9,576 nucleotides of DNA from the NCBI GenBank assembly GCA_020249415.1, contig JADCFR010000215.1, positions 1-9,576 of the forward strand, given 5' to 3'. Source of the stretch: Roseomonas sp. (GTDB lineage Bacteria; Pseudomonadota; Alphaproteobacteria; Acetobacterales; Acetobacteraceae). The translations under genes were made by a program, and so were the position numbers. Positions 1 through 6,933 of the stretch are shown here, one piece after another. The number at the start of each line of letters is the position of its first letter. The stretch's first letter is position 1. The notes under the pieces were generated by a model. It was not told the DNA's origin, searched no databases, and worked only from the letters and a program-made list of their open reading frames with translations.

Positions 1-872
1 AGCTCACCATTGGCGATGTCACCATCACCAGCATCATCGAACGCGATGGCCCCTGGCGCGCGCCGGGGCAGATGTTCCCCAATGCGCCGGCGGACCAGAT
101 CGAAGCAACGCTGAAGGAGCTGGAGCCGGAGACTTACGATGTTCCCTCCGGCAAGATGGTCATCACCTATCAAACCTATGTGGTGCGCACGCCGCGCCAT
201 ACGATTCTGGTGGATACCTGCACCGGTGAGGATAAAGGCTATCCCGCGCCGATGGATTTCCCGAAGCAGCCCTGGCTTGATGGCCTGAAGGCGGAAGGGC
301 TTTCCTTCAACGATATCGATTACGTCATGTGCACCCATCTCCATATTGACCATTCCGGCTGGAATACCGTGCTGCGCGATGGTCGTTGGGTGCCGACTTT
401 TCCGCGCGCCAAATATGTCTTCCATAAGCGCGAATATGCGGCGTGGGAGGCTTCAACCAAGGCCGGCGAAACCCGCCCTGGTGGCGGTGGTTCCGTTTTC
501 ACCATGAATTGCGAACCCGTGGTGGCAGCGGGGCAGGCCATGCTGGTGGATGATGATTTCAGCCTGGATGATTGCATCACCATCGAACCAACACCGGGCC
601 ACACGCCCTGCCATTGCTGCGTGCATATCAAAAGCCGCGGCCAGCATGCGGTGATCACCGGCGATCTGATGCATCACGCGCTGCAAATCCACCGCCCCGC
701 CTGGTCCACCATGTTCTGCTGGGACCCGAATGAGGCCGCCGATAGCCGCACGCGCTTCCTGGCCAATGTTGCCGATACGGATACCAAGCTGCTGCCGATC
801 CATTTCCCCAATCCGTCGGTCGGGCGGGTCGAATCCAATGGTGATCGCTTCCGCTGGCGCTATATGCGCTGA
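1..872 (+). CDS. MBL-fold metallo-hydrolase, 5'-partial
   Basis: Metallo-beta-lactamase-fold hydrolase, probably a cytoplasmic zinc enzyme acting on an ester, lactone or thioester. The reading frame is open from base 3 with no stop, and the codons before the ATG at 72 encode a natural N-terminal strand (LTIGDVTITSIIERDG), so the true start lies upstream of the window and ATG 72 is internal. Counting from that ATG, the metal-binding motif HLHIDH is at residues 89-94 (H89, H91, D93, H94). Further ligands are H177 in TPGHTPCH, D198 in TGDLMHH and H244 in LPIHFP, so the complete dinuclear-site set is present. No signal peptide can be judged because the N-terminus is missing. It ends 3 bases before the CaiB-family gene, so it is probably co-transcribed with it. 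Lactonase-like annotation is common in this superfamily, but the substrate cannot be assigned here. Confidence 0.9.
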   Translation, partial: LTIGDVTITSIIERDGPWRAPGQMFPNAPADQIEATLKELEPETYDVPSGKMVITYQTYVVRTPRHTILVDTCTGEDKGYPAPMDFPKQPWLDGLKAEGLSFNDIDYVMCTHLHIDHSGWNTVLRDGRWVPTFPRAKYVFHKREYAAWEASTKAGETRPGGGGSVFTMNCEPVVAAGQAMLVDDDFSLDDCITIEPTPGHTPCHCCVHIKSRGQHAVITGDLMHHALQIHRPAWSTMFCWDPNEAADSRTRFLANVADTDTKLLPIHFPNPSVGRVESNGDRFRWRYMR

Positions 873-875
873 TCC

Positions 876-2078
876 ATGACCATTCCCCCACTTCAGGGCC
901 TGCGCGTGCTGGATTTGGCACGCGTTTTGGCCTGCCCCTTTTCGGCAATGATCCTGGCCGAATTGGGCGCGGAAGTGATCAAGCTGGAACAGCCGGGCAG
1001 CGGCGATGAAAGCCGCGCTTATGAACCGGTAGCAGAACGGAATGGTGCGCGTGACAGCGCCTATTTCTTCGCCTGCAATCGCGGCAAGCGCAGCGTCACG
1101 GTCAATCTGCGCCATAAGGATGGTCAGGCGCTGGTGCGTGATTTGATCCGCCATTGCGATGCGGTGGTGGAGAATTTCCCGACCGGCACGCTGAAGCGTT
1201 ATGGCCTGGATTGGGAAGCACTCCGCGCCATCAATCCGCGCCTGGTGATGCTGTCCTGCACTGGCTTTGGTCAGACCGGGCCTTACGCGAAGCGCAAGGG
1301 CTATGACACGGTGTTTCAGGCCATGTCGGGGCTGATGGCACTCACGGGCGAACGCGGCGGCGGGCCGGTCAAGCCGGGGCTGCCGATCGCGGACCTCACC
1401 TCCGGGCTTTGGATCACGATTGGTTTGTTGGCGGCGCTACGCGGGCGCGATGCAACCGGCCAGGGCGCCTATATTGATTTTTCCATGCTAGATGGGCAGG
1501 TGGCGTTGTTGACCTCGGCGGCTGCGCGCTATTTCGCGCTGAAGGAGGTACCGCCGCGTTTGGGCACAGAACATCCGGGCCGCGTGCCAACGGCGTCCTT
1601 CAAATGTGCCGATGGGCGGTTTTTGCACATCACCTGTTCCGATCAGCATTGGCCGCCGCTGTGCCGCGCGCTGGGCCTTGCTGAATTGGGCGCTGACCCT
1701 GCGTTGCAAGCGAATGCGGAGCGTGTGGCGCAGCGCGAACGCGTCATGGCCGGCATCTCGGCGGCGATGGCGCAACTCACGCACGCGGAAGCCGTTGCAC
1801 TTCTGGATGCGGCGGATGTGCCGAATGGCCCGGTGCTGACCATGGATGAAACCTTCGCTGATCCGCATGTGCGGGCGCGCGGTTCAGTCGGTGAATTCAC
1901 GCACCCCTTGCTTGGCGCCTTTCCTGCCCTGCGCCTACCCTATCGCTTCGATGGCCTGGCGGACCCCGAAATACAGCGCCCGCCTTTGTTGGGAGAGGAT
2001 ACGGAAACGGTGCTGCGCGATTTGTTGCAGTATTCACAAGCGCAAATCGAAACCCTGCGGGCGGAAGGCGCGATATGA
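876..2078 (+). CDS. CaiB/BaiF-family (class III) CoA-transferase
   Basis: A 400-residue class III CoA-transferase, a normal length for the family. These enzymes move CoA between carboxylic acids through an aspartyl-CoA thioester. The N-terminal Rossmann-like segment GLRVLDLARVLACPFSAM (residues 8-25), followed by LAELGAEVIKLE, is the family hallmark. VENFPTG (98-104), SCTGFGQTGPY (127-137) and GYDTVFQAMSG (142-152) follow in order. The catalytic aspartate is predicted at D173 in GLPIADLTSG, matching the formyl-CoA transferase active-site Asp. The C-terminal part has the usual small domain and ends with a linker rich in PPLLGEDT. ATG 876 has no clear Shine-Dalgarno, and translational coupling to the gene 3 bases upstream is likely. 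Its stop overlaps the next start (ATGA). The acyl donor and acceptor are unknown. Racemase activity (AMACR-like) is an alternative in this fold, but the Asp and the operon favour CoA transfer. Confidence 0.93.
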   Translation: MTIPPLQGLRVLDLARVLACPFSAMILAELGAEVIKLEQPGSGDESRAYEPVAERNGARDSAYFFACNRGKRSVTVNLRHKDGQALVRDLIRHCDAVVENFPTGTLKRYGLDWEALRAINPRLVMLSCTGFGQTGPYAKRKGYDTVFQAMSGLMALTGERGGGPVKPGLPIADLTSGLWITIGLLAALRGRDATGQGAYIDFSMLDGQVALLTSAAARYFALKEVPPRLGTEHPGRVPTASFKCADGRFLHITCSDQHWPPLCRALGLAELGADPALQANAERVAQRERVMAGISAAMAQLTHAEAVALLDAADVPNGPVLTMDETFADPHVRARGSVGEFTHPLLGAFPALRLPYRFDGLADPEIQRPPLLGEDTETVLRDLLQYSQAQIETLRAEGAI

Positions 2079-2806
2079 CCGACGCCGTTTTGTATGAATG
2101 CAAGGAAGGCCTGGCGCGCATCACGCTGAACCGGCCAGAGGCGCGCAATGCGCTCAATAGCGCCATGTGCGAAGCGCTGGTGGCCGCCACGCGCCGCGCG
2201 CGGGAAGATGGCGCGCGCTGCGTGCTGGTGCGGGCGATGGGCAGCGTGTTTTGCGCCGGCGCGGACCTTAAGGAACGGCAGGGCATGGGCGATGACGCAG
2301 TGCGCGCGCGCCGCCTGAAAGCCTTTGCTGCCTATGAAGCGGTGGAACGCTTGCCGATGCCCGCCATTGCCGTGGTGGAAGGCCCGGCTGTTGGATCCGG
2401 CGTGGAAATTGCCGCTGGGTGTGATTTCATCCTCGCGACACCTGCGGCTTCCTTCCGCACCCCGGAAGCGCTTTGGGGCACGGTGGGCGCCACGCAACGC
2501 CTGCCGCGCATTATCGGTAAAAGACTGGCCAAGGATTTGATGTTCACGGGCCGCGCGCTTGGCGCCGAGGAAGCGCGCGTAGCCGGGCTTGTGGCGCGCG
2601 TCGTAGCGCCAGAGGCTTTGGCGGCATGCATCGCGGAGATCACCGCCACCATCCTGAAAGCACCACCTGCCGCCATGGCGCTTGCAAAGCGCTGCGTGGA
2701 TGAGGGGCTTGAACGCGACCCGCGCGGGGCACTCGCCACCGAAATCATGGCCATTGAGGAAAGCCTCGCGGCGGCGGAATGGCGCAAGAAAATGCAGGAT
2801 TTCTGA
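2075..2806 (+). CDS. Enoyl-CoA hydratase/isomerase family protein
   Basis: A 243-residue crotonase-fold protein that probably hydrates a 2-enoyl-CoA. Visible motifs are ITLNRPEARNALN (residues 16-28), the oxyanion-hole segment FCAGADLKE (59-67) and the second segment GPAVGSGVEIAAGCD (103-117). Both acids used by classical hydratases are present at the standard 20-residue spacing: E111 (GVEIA) and E131 (TPEALWG). The loop after E131 is odd. The usual GxxPGAGGTQRL reads GTVGATQRL, three residues shorter, and the C-terminus (EWRKKMQDF) lacks part of the usual final segment. The protein is therefore a little shorter than typical 255-260-residue relatives. The start overlaps the CaiB stop by ATGA, with GGAAGG at 2063-2068, six bases upstream, as ribosome binding site. 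The hydratase call is solid at family level. Isomerase, lyase or thioesterase specificity cannot be excluded. Confidence 0.92.
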   Translation: MTDAVLYECKEGLARITLNRPEARNALNSAMCEALVAATRRAREDGARCVLVRAMGSVFCAGADLKERQGMGDDAVRARRLKAFAAYEAVERLPMPAIAVVEGPAVGSGVEIAAGCDFILATPAASFRTPEALWGTVGATQRLPRIIGKRLAKDLMFTGRALGAEEARVAGLVARVVAPEALAACIAEITATILKAPPAAMALAKRCVDEGLERDPRGALATEIMAIEESLAAAEWRKKMQDF

Positions 2807-2809
2807 CCA

Positions 2810-4429
2810 ATGCCGTCCGCCTGGGCCACAAGGCTCGGCGATCTGCTGGCGCGCAACGCCAAGCTCCGCCCCGATGCCGAGGCATTGGTCACCAGCGATG
2901 GTCGCCGCCTGACCCATGCGGCGCTGTGCGCAGAAGCGCGCGCCACCGCTCGCGCCATGCTGGCGCAAGGCATCAAGCGCGGTGATTTTATCGGCCTGCT
3001 GATGGGTAATGGTGTTGAATGGGTCAGCGTCTTTGCTGGCGCTGCGCTGATTGGCGCCATTACCGTGCCGGTGAATACGCGCCTCAAAGGCGCGGAGATC
3101 GCCTTCACCCTGCAAAAATCCCAATGCTGCGCGCTGTTTTTCGCAACGCGCTTCCTGAATATTGATTTTGCTGAAATGCTCAGCGCCGAAGAACCCGCGC
3201 TGGCCACAGGCCTGCCCGGCGCTGCCTTGCCCGCGCTGCGGCTCGTTATTGCGCTTGGCGATGCTGCGCCGCATGCCGCAGTTTTATGGGATGCGTTTCG
3301 CGCAAGCCAGGTGAGTGACGCCACGCTGGATGCCGCCATGGCCCAAGTCAGCGCGGAAGATCGGCTGCTGGTGCAATTCACCTCCGGCACCACGGCGCAT
3401 CCCAAGGGCGTTTTGCTGACGCATCACAATATGCTCCGCAATGCGGCGGCGGTCGCGGACCGGCTCGGCGTGCGCGCCGATGATCGCTATTTGAATTGCC
3501 GCCCCTTCTTTCATGTCGCGGGCAGTACGCTGTCCCTGCTTGTCGCGCTCACCACCGGTTGCTGCCTGATCACGCCACCAAGTTTCGAAGCCGGCCTGGC
3601 GCTGCGCTTGCTGGCGGAAGAACGCTGCACGCTGATGAGCGGCAATGACAGTATTTTCCAGATGATGATGGCGCATCCTGAGTTTCGCCCTGAACGCCTG
3701 CATTTGCGTGGCGGTTGGGCCGCGGCGGGGCCAGAGACGATGCGCCGCATCATGGATGTGATGGGCGCCAAGGCGCTTGGCTGGTGCTACGGGCTTTCCG
3801 AAGCATCCCCCAATGTTGTTTGTTCCGATTATCGGGAATCTGCCGAAATTCGCGTCTCTGGCCGCGCCTTGCCGCATCCGGGTATTGAGGTGCGCATCGC
3901 CGATCCTGAAACCGGCGCCATCCTGTCCGCCGGCGCGCGCGGTGAAATTCAGGTAAGGGGCTGGAGCGTGATGCAGGGCTATGTGAATGACCCGGAAGTC
4001 ACCGCGAAAACCTTCACAGCCGATGGCTGGCTCCGCACCGGTGATCTCGGCATCTTGGATGCCGATGGTCGCTTGGGTCTCGCCGGCAGGCTCAAGGATC
4101 TGATCCGCGTTGGCGGCGAGAATGTGGCCCCGGCCGAGGTGGAGGAAGTGCTGCTGGGCCATCCCGCCATTGCCATGGCGCAGGTGGTAGGCGTGCCTGA
4201 TGCGCGGCTGGGTGAGGTCTGTGCGGCCTTTGTACAGTTGAAACCGGGCGCGGAGGCATCGCCTGAGGGATTGCTGGCTTGGCTCAAGCCCCGCATCGCC
4301 AATTTCCGCCTGCCGCGCCATCTGCATCTGGTCCCGGATTTTGAGGCCATAGGCATGACCGCGAGCGGCAAGGTACAAAAAACCAAGCTACGCGCCCATG
4401 CGCTAACGCTGCCGCCCTTTGCGGGCTAA
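2810..4429 (+). CDS. AMP-dependent acyl-CoA synthetase/ligase
   Basis: A 539-residue class I adenylate-forming enzyme, expected to activate a carboxylic acid with ATP to an acyl-adenylate and then to acyl-CoA. The large N-domain carries the phosphate-binding loop TSGTTAHPKG (191-200), the FFHVAG segment (233-238) and YGLSEAS (327-333). TGD (410-412) and the hinge/ribose-binding GRLKDLIRVGGENV (426-439) follow. The small C-domain ends with TASGKVQK (517-524), in which K521 is the predicted catalytic lysine. All core motifs are intact. The phosphate loop has Ala where most relatives have Gly (SGTTG-x-PKG), a mild deviation. It starts 3 bases after the hydratase stop, with an AGGA at 2796-2799, so it is very likely the last gene of the operon. 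No signal peptide or membrane segment is apparent. The neighbouring CoA genes fit a short- or medium-chain or aromatic acid substrate, but the specificity is not readable. Confidence 0.93.
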   Translation: MPSAWATRLGDLLARNAKLRPDAEALVTSDGRRLTHAALCAEARATARAMLAQGIKRGDFIGLLMGNGVEWVSVFAGAALIGAITVPVNTRLKGAEIAFTLQKSQCCALFFATRFLNIDFAEMLSAEEPALATGLPGAALPALRLVIALGDAAPHAAVLWDAFRASQVSDATLDAAMAQVSAEDRLLVQFTSGTTAHPKGVLLTHHNMLRNAAAVADRLGVRADDRYLNCRPFFHVAGSTLSLLVALTTGCCLITPPSFEAGLALRLLAEERCTLMSGNDSIFQMMMAHPEFRPERLHLRGGWAAAGPETMRRIMDVMGAKALGWCYGLSEASPNVVCSDYRESAEIRVSGRALPHPGIEVRIADPETGAILSAGARGEIQVRGWSVMQGYVNDPEVTAKTFTADGWLRTGDLGILDADGRLGLAGRLKDLIRVGGENVAPAEVEEVLLGHPAIAMAQVVGVPDARLGEVCAAFVQLKPGAEASPEGLLAWLKPRIANFRLPRHLHLVPDFEAIGMTASGKVQKTKLRAHALTLPPFAG

Positions 4430-4437
4430 AAGCAGGC

Positions 4438-4466
4438 TGGACAGGGCAAAGGCGCTTCGCTAGGAG
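4438..4466 (+). promoter_or_regulatory. Candidate promoter for tRNA-Phe
   Basis: TGGACA at 4438-4443 matches the -35 consensus at 5 of 6 positions. Exactly 17 bases later comes TAGGAG at 4461-4466, which matches the -10 at only 3 of 6. A start near 4473 would give a 25-base leader before the mature tRNA. The spacing is good but the -10 is poor, and read-through from the upstream operon is an alternative. Confidence 0.35.
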
Positions 4467-4497
4467 AAGGTGTCTGTCGGGGTTAAGCGCCGCCAGG

Positions 4498-4573
4498 GCC
4501 CAGATAGCTCAGTTGGTAGAGCATGCGACTGAAAATCGCAGTGTCGCTGGTTCGATTCCGGCTCTGGGCACCA
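4498..4573 (+). tRNA. tRNA-Phe (GAA)
   Basis: A 76-base cloverleaf with encoded 3' CCA. The acceptor stem GCCCAGA/TCTGGGC is perfectly paired. The D arm is GCTC/GAGC and the anticodon arm is TGCGA/TCGCA around loop CTGAAAA, which places GAA at the anticodon, reading Phe codons. The variable loop is GTGTC, and the T arm GCTGG/CCGGC has one G-T pair around TTCGATT. All arm lengths are standard. The gene sits alone between the acyl-CoA operon and glmM, with no second tRNA or rRNA beside it. No integrase or duplicated tRNA 3' end is visible nearby. Confidence 0.97.
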
Positions 4574-4663
4574 TTTTCCCTTGCAACCTTTTGAAAAAGC
4601 GCAAACATTTTCCTGCGCAGCGCTTCGCCCCCGCATCATCCCCCACCCAGCCGCCAATCAGGG

Positions 4664-4692
4664 CTGGCATCTGATGCGCCTGGGGCTATAAA
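4664..4692 (+). promoter_or_regulatory. Promoter of glmM-thiD, possibly leaderless
   Basis: CTGGCA at 4664-4669 (4 of 6 to the -35 consensus) is followed after exactly 17 bases by TATAAA at 4687-4692 (5 of 6 to the -10). The -10 ends only 6 bases before the glmM ATG, so a start about 7 bases downstream falls on or next to the A of ATG 4699. No Shine-Dalgarno lies within reach of that ATG; the nearest purine run, GGGG at 4682-4685, is about 13 bases away. The arrangement therefore suggests a leaderless mRNA. This is a motif-based inference. Confidence 0.5.
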
Positions 4693-4698
4693 CCGCGC

Positions 4699-6066
4699 AT
4701 GAGCGACGCCCCCCCGCCCCGTAAGCTTTTCGGCACTGATGGCATTCGCGGCAAGGCCAATGCCGCGCCGATGGACGCCGCAACCGCGCTGCGCCTGGGT
4801 CAGGCGGCGGGCAGCTTTTTCAATCGCGGCAATCACCGCCACCGCGTCGTGATCGGCAAGGATACGCGGCTTTCCGGCTATATGCTGGAACCGGCTTTGA
4901 CCGCCGGCTTTATTGGCGCCGGGATGGATGTGGTGCTGGTCGGCCCCTTGCCCACGCCAGCCATTGCCTTGCTCACGCGGTCCCTGCGCGCGGATTTGGG
5001 CGTAATGATCAGCGCCTCCCACAACCCCTATGAGGATAATGGTATCAAGCTGTTTGGCCCGGATGGGCTGAAGCTGACGGATGAACAGGAAGCGGCCATC
5101 GAAGCGCTGATGGCGGGCGATCTGGGCGCGGCTTTGGTGCCGCCCGCAAGGCTTGGTCGCGCCAGCCGGCTGGAAGATGCGCCGGGGCGTTATATTGAAG
5201 CCGCCAAGGCATCTTTCCCGCGTGGCCAGACCCTCGATGGGCTGCGGATTGTGGTGGATTGCGCCCATGGCGCCGGTTATCGCGTGGCGCCCACCGTGCT
5301 GTGGGAATTGGGCGCCGAGGTGATCCCCATCGGCGTCGCCCCTGATGGCTTCAACATCAACAAGGGCGTAGGTTCCACCGCGCCGGCCGCCTTGGCGACC
5401 CTGGTGCGCGAACGCGGTGCGGATCTGGGCATTGCACTGGATGGCGATGCGGATCGGCTGGTGCTGGTGGATGAAGCCGGGCAGGTGATTGATGGCGACC
5501 AGATCCTGGCGCTGATCGCCCAGTCCTGGCACGCGCAAGGCCGGCTGAAGGGTGGCGCTGTTGTCGCCACCGTCATGTCCAATATGGGGCTGGAACGCTA
5601 TCTGGCGGCGCGCGGCCTTGGCTTGCTCCGCACCGCGGTTGGCGACCGCTATGTGGGTGAGAGGATGCGGGAGACCGGCTGCAATCTGGGTGGCGAGCAA
5701 TCGGGGCACATGATCATGCCCGATTTCGGCACCACCGGGGACGGGCTGATCGCCGCGCTGCAAGTGCTTTCCGTATTGGTGGACGAAAAGCGCCCGGCGA
5801 GTGAGGTGCTGCGCTGCTTCACGCCGCTCCCGCAGCGCCTTGTCAACGTGCGCTATGCCGGCGCCTCGCCTCTCGTGAAGCCGGTGGTGACCGAGGCCAT
5901 CGCTGCCGAGGAAACCGCCCTCGGCGCACGCGGGCGCGTGTTGATCCGCGCCAGCGGCACCGAACCCGTGATCCGCGTGATGGCGGAAGCCGAGGAAGAA
6001 GCCCTGGTGGAAGGCGTGGTCGGGCGCCTGGCTGAGCTGATCCGGGCCGAGGCGCGCGCCGCGTGA
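4699..6066 (+). CDS. glmM: Phosphoglucosamine mutase GlmM
   Basis: A 455-residue alpha-D-phosphohexomutase that converts glucosamine-6-phosphate to glucosamine-1-phosphate. This cytoplasmic step leads to UDP-GlcNAc for peptidoglycan and lipid A. All four family loops are present. After the N-terminal [10 protein letters not shown] comes the phosphoserine loop [14 protein letters not shown], with S107 as the residue phosphorylated in the active enzyme. The metal loop LDGDADRL supplies D248, D250 and D252. The sugar-binding loop is GGEQSGH (331-337), and the phosphate-binding loop is [10 protein letters not shown] (417-426). Alignment to the E. coli protein from memory gives the same order and nearly the same length, with only a few extra residues at the N-terminus. 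The chosen ATG has a consensus-like promoter immediately upstream and no Shine-Dalgarno. The stop overlaps the thiD start by four bases (GTGA). The SGHMIM sugar loop and the SASHNP serine loop favour GlmM over phosphomannomutase. Confidence 0.97.
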   Translation: MSDAPPPRKLFGTDGIRGKANAAPMDAATALRLGQAAGSFFNRGNHRHRVVIGKDTRLSGYMLEPALTAGFIGAGMDVVLVGPLPTPAIALLTRSLRADLGVMISASHNPYEDNGIKLFGPDGLKLTDEQEAAIEALMAGDLGAALVPPARLGRASRLEDAPGRYIEAAKASFPRGQTLDGLRIVVDCAHGAGYRVAPTVLWELGAEVIPIGVAPDGFNINKGVGSTAPAALATLVRERGADLGIALDGDADRLVLVDEAGQVIDGDQILALIAQSWHAQGRLKGGAVVATVMSNMGLERYLAARGLGLLRTAVGDRYVGERMRETGCNLGGEQSGHMIMPDFGTTGDGLIAALQVLSVLVDEKRPASEVLRCFTPLPQRLVNVRYAGASPLVKPVVTEAIAAEETALGARGRVLIRASGTEPVIRVMAEAEEEALVEGVVGRLAELIRAEARAA

Positions 6067-6869
6067 AGGGCCGCGTGCTGATCATCGCCGGGTCTGACTC
6101 CGGCGGCGGGGCGGGCATTCAGGCGGACCTCAAGGCCGTAACCGCGCTTGGTGCCTTTGGCATGACGGCGATCACGGCACTGACGGCGCAGAATACGCTT
6201 GGCGTGCATGGGGTCTTGCCCGTGCCGCTCGATTTCCTGCGCCAACAGATTGCGGTGGTGCTTGATGATCTGGGGGCCGATGCGCTGAAAACCGGCATGC
6301 TGGCCGATAGCGCCACCATTGATGCGGTGTGTGATGAAATCACCGCCCGCGCCCCCGGTCTGCCCTTGGTGGCGGACCCGGTCATGGTGGCCAAGGGCGG
6401 CCACCCTTTGCTGGTGCCGGAAGCCGCCGAGACCTTGAAGCGCCGCCTGCTGCCCATCGCCGCCGTGCTGACGCCCAACCTGCCGGAGGCCGAGGCGCTT
6501 TGCGGCTTTGCCATCCAGGATGTCGGCGCCATGCATCAGGCGGCCAAGGCGCTGCTGGCGCTTGGGCCTAAAGCTGTGCTGCTGAAGGGCGGGCATTTGC
6601 CGGGTGATGAGGTGGTGGATTTGCTGGCAACCGGCGCGCGGATCGAAATCTTCCGCGACCGGCGGATTGCAACCCGCCATACCCATGGCACGGGCTGCAC
6701 CTTGGCGAGTGCGGTGGCGGCGGGTCTGGCGCAGGGGCTCTCGCTCAGGGATTCCGTAATCCGCGCCCGGGCCTATGTGCGCGCGGCTATTGCAGCTGCG
6801 CCGGGTTTTGGCGCCGGCCATGGGCCGCTAAACCACGCGGTCACCTGCGATCCTGGGGTTTTGCGTTGA
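6063..6869 (+). CDS. thiD: Hydroxymethylpyrimidine/phosphomethylpyrimidine kinase ThiD
   Basis: A 268-residue ribokinase-fold kinase that phosphorylates 4-amino-5-hydroxymethyl-2-methylpyrimidine and then its monophosphate to give HMP-PP for thiamine synthesis. Visible motifs are [17 protein letters not shown] (8-24), TALTAQNT (38-45), ALKTGML (74-80), [10 protein letters not shown] (105-114), LTPNLPEAE (136-144) and LLKGGH (173-178). The anion-hole signature [10 protein letters not shown] (208-217) contains C212, the residue corresponding to the active-site Cys of E. coli ThiD. Length is normal. Translation probably starts at GTG 6063, overlapping the glmM stop, with GAGG at 6049-6052, which implies coupled translation. 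No thiC, thiE or TPP riboswitch is visible nearby, so expression probably follows glmM and is not controlled by thiamine here. Confidence 0.96.
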   Translation: MKGRVLIIAGSDSGGGAGIQADLKAVTALGAFGMTAITALTAQNTLGVHGVLPVPLDFLRQQIAVVLDDLGADALKTGMLADSATIDAVCDEITARAPGLPLVADPVMVAKGGHPLLVPEAAETLKRRLLPIAAVLTPNLPEAEALCGFAIQDVGAMHQAAKALLALGPKAVLLKGGHLPGDEVVDLLATGARIEIFRDRRIATRHTHGTGCTLASAVAAGLAQGLSLRDSVIRARAYVRAAIAAAPGFGAGHGPLNHAVTCDPGVLR

Positions 6870-6874
6870 TTTTT

Positions 6875-6896
6875 ATCGGCTCAGGCCGGTTTTCTT
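6875..6896 (+). terminator. Candidate weak intrinsic terminator after thiD
   Basis: Six bases after the thiD stop, ATCGGC (6875-6880) can pair with GCCGGT (6885-6890, including one G-T pair) around a TCAG tetraloop, and the sequence TTTCTT follows. The stem is short but the position, loop and T-rich tail fit an intrinsic terminator of the glmM-thiD unit. A purely structural accident in G+C-rich sequence is possible. Confidence 0.4.
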
Positions 6897-6918
6897 CAGG
6901 ATTTGTTAATCTGTTCCG

Positions 6919-6931
6919 GCGCAGCTTGCGC
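6919..6931 (+). promoter_or_regulatory. Small hairpin in the ribosome-binding region
   Basis: GCGCA (6919-6923) and TGCGC (6927-6931) form a perfect 5-bp stem with a 3-base loop, ending two bases before the ATG at 6934. No Shine-Dalgarno is present between the thiD stop and this ATG. The hairpin occupies the place where one would be. The only promoter-like element seen in this 64-base gap is GTTAAT at 6905-6910 (4 of 6 to a -10), without a matching -35. Confidence 0.3.
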
Positions 6932-6933
6932 TC

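Noticed and set aside
1940..3405. Long minus-strand open frames (about 360-440 codons) opposite the CaiB, hydratase and ligase genes; similar ones lie opposite the ligase, glmM and thiD.
   Set aside because: They are antisense frames kept open by G+C-rich codon bias. The translations are low-complexity, rich in Ala, Arg, Gly, His or Ser, and show no domain motifs, while the + strand genes have complete catalytic signatures.
4498..4573. tRNA-Phe as an integration site for a mobile island containing the acyl-CoA operon or the repeat-protein genes.
   Set aside because: There is no integrase, no duplicated tRNA 3' end and no transposase in the window, and the flanking genes are ordinary chromosomal ones.
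4597..4625. AAGCGC/GCGCTT inverted repeat between tRNA-Phe and glmM, with a T-tract when read on the minus strand.
   Set aside because: The loop is 17 bases and no + strand T-tract follows. No minus-strand gene exists here that would need a terminator.
6873..6880. TTATCGGC is the exact reverse complement of the sigma28 -10 consensus GCCGATAA, tempting beside a putative flagellar-type gene.
   Set aside because: It points along the minus strand into thiD, away from the DUF1217-like gene, and no TAAA-type -35 lies at the required distance.
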